From contig NZ_JBHUMY010000001.1 in assembly GCF_042685365.1 (NCBI RefSeq), forward strand, positions 558,001 through 622,000: DNA of 64,000 nucleotides, read 5' to 3'. The notes beneath the pieces are model-generated. The model saw nothing but the letters and a program-made list of their open reading frames with translations. It was not told the DNA's origin and made no database searches. Shown here one piece after another: positions 60,365 to 64,000 of this stretch. This DNA comes from Paenibacillus_AP thailandensis (GTDB taxonomy: Bacteria > Bacillota > Bacilli > Paenibacillales > Paenibacillaceae). The translations under genes were made by a program, and so were the position numbers. How positions within the stretch are numbered: the first letter of the stretch is position 1; each line of letters begins with the position of its first letter.

Positions 60365-60502
60365 ATATTAACATGCAGCCAAAATATATAACAACTATGC
60401 AAATATTCACATCCAACTGTGGATAGCATGTGCATGATTTGTGAATATGAGTCGAATGTTGAGGAAAAAACGGTGTGGACGATGTGGATATCCTTATACA
60501 CA
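60365..60502 (-). promoter_or_regulatory. sda promoter with a cluster of DnaA-box-like sites
   Basis: Minus strand TTGTTA (60389-60394), an 18-base spacer and TAATAT (60365-60370). Upstream are TGTGGATAG (60418-60426), TGTGGACGA (60474-60482), TGTGGATAT (60483-60491) and TTATACACA (60494-60502), three with eight of nine bases of the DnaA box; another, TCATCCACA (60320-60328), overlaps the start codon. Confidence 0.7.
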
Positions 60503-60589
60503 CCCAATTGCGCAACGCTCTCTATAAAAAACTTTAATTGCCCTCTATGAATCTATCAAACGAATATTTTAATGCCGTTAGCTATCGTT

Positions 60590-61261
60590 TCATTGAGGCC
60601 TCGTGTTCACTTCAAAAATCCATATTTTCCCGGATTTGTCGATGCCGTAATCGAATCCTAACTGGCCGATGCCGGGGTACCGCTGCTCAAGCACTTGCGT
60701 AGCCGTTTCCGTCAATCGCCGCATTTCCCGTTTTTTCGGATAAACTTGAGACGGCGACAGCGATCTTCGTATCCCTTCCGCCCCTTTCACCAGCGTCCCG
60801 CCTCGGCACAAGTTCGTAACAAACAACCCCTGGCGGGCGATGCGTCCTACGATGGCGCGATAACGCCAGCCGTCCCCCGTCTTCACGTACTTGACCCGGT
60901 AATCGATCGGCCGTCCGTTCACTTTCGCGAGCTCGATTCCTTTCTGAATCAAGTAGCTTTTTCCTTTGCGCAGCTTGTCAAGCGACGCTTTAAGCGCATG
61001 GAAGCTGCCGAACGATCTGCGGGCGGAATAATAAACATAGCTGTAAAGGCCGCCGCTTTTCAGCACTTTAATGACGCCGTGCCCGCCTGCTCCGACGATC
61101 GGCTTGATCACCACGGTCCCGTACTTATCCAGCATCGACTTCAGCGAAGCTCCCGAATAACGCTCCGTCGGAGGAATATGCGGCGCCAGTTCGGGATGCG
61201 AAAGCAGCGCGTTCGTTTTGGCCCATTTGCTGGCCAGCTGCCTGCTATGAAGCTCGACCAT
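60590..61261 (-). CDS. YheC/YheD-family ATP-grasp protein
   Basis: 223 residues from ATG 61261 (AAGGAGCG upstream). ATP-grasp features: YGTVVIKPIVGAGGHGV (nucleotide-binding glycine loop), SYLIQKGIELAKVNGRPIDYRV, and the metal-binding FDYGIDKSGKIWIFEVNTRP near the end. YheC/YheD proteins are found associated with Bacillus endospore coats; the reaction is unknown. The protein stops directly after EVNTRPQ, shorter than the family members I recall, so it may be slightly truncated, though the catalytic motifs are intact. Confidence 0.78.
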   Translation of the reverse strand: MVELHSRQLASKWAKTNALLSHPELAPHIPPTERYSGASLKSMLDKYGTVVIKPIVGAGGHGVIKVLKSGGLYSYVYYSARRSFGSFHALKASLDKLRKGKSYLIQKGIELAKVNGRPIDYRVKYVKTGDGWRYRAIVGRIARQGLFVTNLCRGGTLVKGAEGIRRSLSPSQVYPKKREMRRLTETATQVLEQRYPGIGQLGFDYGIDKSGKIWIFEVNTRPQ

Positions 61262-61542
61262 CTCTATCACGCTCCTTATCTGTATTGCTAGTAATAACAT
61301 ATGACAGAGAGACAGTTGTCTCTTGGATGATTGACGGTGGCTAGCAGCCTTAATTTAATAGGAACCGAGAGTTATCCCCACCGGACACCCCGAAAGGGCA
61401 TAACTGTCACGCAGCCGTCTTCGACGACCAGTCGTGCGATCCCCCGTTCCGGTGCCCCTCCGCTCCTGAACAAAAGGGATATCGACCTAAAGCTCAACCT
61501 TAACGATGTTCTTCCTTCTACGGCTAAAGCCATTCCAATCAC

Positions 61543-61577
61543 AAAAGCCGTTCCTTCGCCTCAAAGGAACGGCTTTT
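61543..61577. terminator. Terminator after topB
   Basis: AAAAGCCGTTCCTT (61543-61556) pairs perfectly with AAGGAACGGCTTTT (61564-61577). The stronger T run is on the plus strand, but it directly follows topB and probably works both ways. The 200 bases before it hold no supported gene. Confidence 0.85.
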
Positions 61578-61582
61578 TTCGT

Positions 61583-63730
61583 TTAATCCTCGTTTTGCTT
61601 GGTCAATGCCGCTTTTAGTGCGTCGCCAAGGCTGTTCGAAAGGGTGACGTTATCGCTGTATTGGTCGATCAGCCGTTTTTGCTGGTGGCGGCTTATCCGT
61701 CCGCCGGATTTTTTGTCCTCCAGCATCTCGATCACGTTGCACGGACGGCATTGCGCATATTTGCCCGCCTTGCCGGTATGAATTTCCATCTTCTTGCGGC
61801 ATTGCGGACAGCGCTTGTTCGACAGAACCGGCTCCGCCGCCCGGCGGTAGCCGCATTCGCGGTCGCTGCATACGAGCGATTTGCCCCGTTTGCCCTTCAC
61901 CTCGAGCAGCGGCTTGCCGCATTCCGGGCAACGGGAATGCGTGACGTTATGCGGCTTGTATTCCTTCGTCTCGCGTTTCACTTCTTCCACCCATTTTATC
62001 GCCTGCTCGCGAATGCCGGACATAAACGCCGCCGGATTACCTTTGCCTTTTGCGATGCGCTCGAGCTCCCGCTCCCATTCGGCGGTCAGCTCCGGCCTTT
62101 GCAGCTCGTCCACCACGAGCTCGATAAGCTGCTTGCCTTTGCCGGTCGGCACGAGCCGGTTCTGCTGCCGTTCGATGGTCTCGGTTCCGAGCAGCTTCTC
62201 GATAATATCCGCCCGGGTCGCCGGGGTGCCCAGTCCGTGCTTCTCCATGCGCGTAAGCAGCGCAGCCTCCGTATAACGGGCCGGAGGGGTCGTTTGAAGC
62301 TCCTTCAGCTGCACCTTCCCTTCCGGCAGAGAGTCCCCTTCCCGAAGCTCGGGAAGCAGCTGCTCCGGCTCGCGTTCGGACTCCTCTTCGTCCTCCTCGA
62401 AGTCCGCGCTCCCCGCCGGTCCCCCGGCGTACGCCTCTTTCCAGCCAAGCTCCTTCTGCATGCGCCCCTTCGCATGGAGACGTTCGGAGCCGGCCGCGAC
62501 CGTTACGGTTGTTTCGGCATATCGGTACGGCGGATAAAACAAGGCGATAAAACGGCGAACGATCAAATCGTACAGCTTGCGCTCGTCGGCGCTTAGAGCG
62601 GTCAGGTTGACGAATTGCTCCGTCGGAATAATGGCATGGTGATCGCTCACCTTGCTGTCGTCCACGAGCCGCTTCGTAATCGGCAGCGAACCCCGGAGCA
62701 GCTTGCGCGCGAGCGGCGCGTAAGGGCCGACCGCGACGCTTTCGAGCCGCCCTTTCAAAGTCGGCACCATATCGCTTGGCAAATAACGCGAATCGGTCCG
62801 CGGATAAGTGACCAGCTTATGCTGCTCGTACAGCCTTTGCAGCACGCTTGACGTCTGTTTGGCGGAGAAGCCGAGCCGCTTGTTAGCGTCCCGCTGCAGC
62901 TCCGTCAAGTCGTAGGCCAGCGGATGCGGCTCTTCTTTCTCGACGGTGCGAAGCTTCTCGACCTTCGCCGGCCGTCCTTTCAGCCGCGAGACGACCGCGT
63001 CGGCTTCCTCCCGGCTCCACAGCCGGCCGTCCGGCGACGTTTCCGAACGCCACCGGGCGGTCAGGCTCCCGTACGAAGCTTGGATCGTCCAATAAGGCTT
63101 CGGCCGGAATTGGCTGATCTCCCGCTCGCGCTCCATCAGAATAGCCAGCGTAGGCGTCTGTACCCGTCCGGCAGCCAGCTGCGCATTGTATTTCACCGTT
63201 AACGCCCTCGTAACGTTAAGGCCGATCAGCCAATCCGCTTCGGCGCGGCAAACGGCGGAAGCATACAGATGATCGAACTCGTTGCCGGGCCGCAGGGCGT
63301 TAAAGCCGTCGCGGATCGCCTTGTCCGTCTGGGACGAAATCCACAGCCGCTTGAACGGCTTCCGCCAATGAACGAGCTCCATAATCCATCTCGCGACAAG
63401 CTCTCCTTCGCGGCCGGCATCCGTCGCGATAATAAGCTCGCCGATATCCTTGCGTCGGCACAGATCGGCTACCGCCCGATATTGATGGGAAGTTTCCTTC
63501 AGCACCTTCAAATTCATCTTGGGCGGCAGGATCGGAAGATCTTCCAGGCTCCACGTTTTGTATTTGCCGTCGTAATCTTCGGGTTCGGCCAGCGTAACCA
63601 GATGGCCCAGCGCCCAAGTGACGACATATCGGGGACCTTCGATATAGCTTTTATGTTTTTGCCCGCAGCCAAGCACGCGCGCGATTTCTTTGGCGACGCT
63701 CGGCTTTTCGGCTAATACCAGCGATTTCAT
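61583..63730 (-). CDS. topB: DNA topoisomerase III
   Basis: 715 residues, type IA. N-terminal Toprim domain (SLVLAEKPSVAKEIARVLG; IIATDAGREGELVARWI), the AGRVQTPTLAIL hinge, the active-site tyrosine in VTYPRTDSRYLPSD, and domains II-III to about 600. The tail carries two zinc-ribbon modules (CPECGKPLL...CSDREC and CPQCRKKM...CRPC) that help bind single strands. It decatenates daughter chromosomes and resolves recombination intermediates. GAGAGG precedes the start. A second, housekeeping topA is presumably elsewhere. Confidence 0.96.
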   Translation of the reverse strand: MKSLVLAEKPSVAKEIARVLGCGQKHKSYIEGPRYVVTWALGHLVTLAEPEDYDGKYKTWSLEDLPILPPKMNLKVLKETSHQYRAVADLCRRKDIGELIIATDAGREGELVARWIMELVHWRKPFKRLWISSQTDKAIRDGFNALRPGNEFDHLYASAVCRAEADWLIGLNVTRALTVKYNAQLAAGRVQTPTLAILMEREREISQFRPKPYWTIQASYGSLTARWRSETSPDGRLWSREEADAVVSRLKGRPAKVEKLRTVEKEEPHPLAYDLTELQRDANKRLGFSAKQTSSVLQRLYEQHKLVTYPRTDSRYLPSDMVPTLKGRLESVAVGPYAPLARKLLRGSLPITKRLVDDSKVSDHHAIIPTEQFVNLTALSADERKLYDLIVRRFIALFYPPYRYAETTVTVAAGSERLHAKGRMQKELGWKEAYAGGPAGSADFEEDEEESEREPEQLLPELREGDSLPEGKVQLKELQTTPPARYTEAALLTRMEKHGLGTPATRADIIEKLLGTETIERQQNRLVPTGKGKQLIELVVDELQRPELTAEWERELERIAKGKGNPAAFMSGIREQAIKWVEEVKRETKEYKPHNVTHSRCPECGKPLLEVKGKRGKSLVCSDRECGYRRAAEPVLSNKRCPQCRKKMEIHTGKAGKYAQCRPCNVIEMLEDKKSGGRISRHQQKRLIDQYSDNVTLSNSLGDALKAALTKQNED

Positions 63731-64000
63731 CTATTAACCTCTCCATTTCCATAGCAAACTGAACCGATTCTCGATGTCCTGTCAAAAGACGAACCGTTCC
63801 GGAGCATTTCAGTATCGATCCTATTATTTCAAAAAAACGCAAAAAAACTGTTCCCGTTTGCTATCCATTATCCCGCGAACCGCCGCCAAAAGTCAAAGCC
63901 GGCCGTCTTGTCCCGTTTTCACAATAACATCATTTTACCGCCTTTAAGACGGTGTGTTATAGTAATCTGCGTCAAAGTCATTTCGAACATAAGGAGGCTT
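63731..64000 (+). other. Intergenic region leading to a gene beyond the window
   Basis: No gene is supported here. AAGGAGG at about 63991-63997 is a ribosome-binding site for a plus-strand gene starting at or just after base 64000, with TATAGT near 63957 and TTTACC 18 bases before it as a possible promoter. Confidence 0.5.

Noticed and set aside
61360..61372. TTATCCCCA as a DnaA box near topB
   Set aside because: A single eight-of-nine match without neighbours or promoter context is expected by chance.
1..64000. CRISPR arrays, tRNA or rRNA genes, transposases, prophage or integrase genes
   Set aside because: Looked for on both strands; no spaced direct repeats, cloverleaf sequences or mobile-element proteins were found.

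Overview
The window looks like a chromosomal segment of a spore-forming, Gram-positive Paenibacillus-type bacterium. The pointers are: Firmicute-style AGGAGG ribosome-binding sites; T-box, S-box and ydaO (c-di-AMP) leaders; DnaB/DnaI primosome genes; sporulation-linked genes (ytxC, sda, an orphan PAS kinase, a YheC/YheD ATP-grasp gene); the futalosine menaquinone gene mqnC; coproheme decarboxylase (hemQ); and a GC-rich, mostly minus-strand gene order. The genus assignment is inference from gene content. I see no prophage, insertion sequence, CRISPR array, rRNA or tRNA.

Layout. 0-4.5 kb: liaF and the start of a LiaS-type kinase (cell-envelope stress), an Amt ammonium transporter, two small proteins and a secreted 3D-domain protein. 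4.5-8 kb: thrS with a complete T-box leader, then ytxC. 8-15.5 kb: a membrane-anchored beta-propeller protein, and an operon encoding an SsuABC/NMT1-type importer plus allantoinase, with an FCD-type GntR gene and a palindromic operator. The allantoinase 3' end carries a relic of mqnC. 15.8-21 kb: mqnC and the S-box-controlled metA-metI-metC operon. 21-24.7 kb: a small unknown ORF, corA, a LysR gene, a PHP phosphatase and an HxlR gene. 24.8-29.3 kb: sdhCAB with a divergent LysR gene; at the sdhB end sits a compact promoter, perfect Fur box and terminator that may be an iron-regulated small RNA. 29.4-35.5 kb: ktrB-ktrA under a c-di-AMP riboswitch, a CPBP membrane protease and uvrC. 35.7-39.4 kb: a YqzM-like peptide and a sulfate importer (binding protein, CysT, CysW, YezD) lacking a CysA ATPase gene. 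39.5-45.4 kb: oppABCDF. 45.7-48.3 kb: dnaB-dnaI. 48.4-53.2 kb: a D-glucosaminate-type catabolic operon (amidohydrolase, DgaE, DgaF, sugar kinase, GntR/UTRA). 53.2-64 kb: yuiB, hemQ, a cytosolic three-PAS sporulation kinase, type II NADH dehydrogenase, YumC ferredoxin-NADP reductase, a Cys-rich small protein, sda with DnaA boxes, a YheC-like gene and topB.

Connections. Several units serve sulfur (met, sulfate uptake, YezD), respiration (mqnC, sdhCAB, ndh, hemQ, yumC) and the replication/sporulation switch (dnaB, dnaI, sda, PAS kinase, ytxC). Regulation is RNA-heavy: three classical leaders are readable, and the Fur-box transcription unit beside sdhCAB is the strongest candidate for something not yet described here. 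Its terminator loop is complementary to the ribosome-binding regions of sdhC and sdhA, reminiscent of B. subtilis FsrA, but this rests on sequence inspection only.
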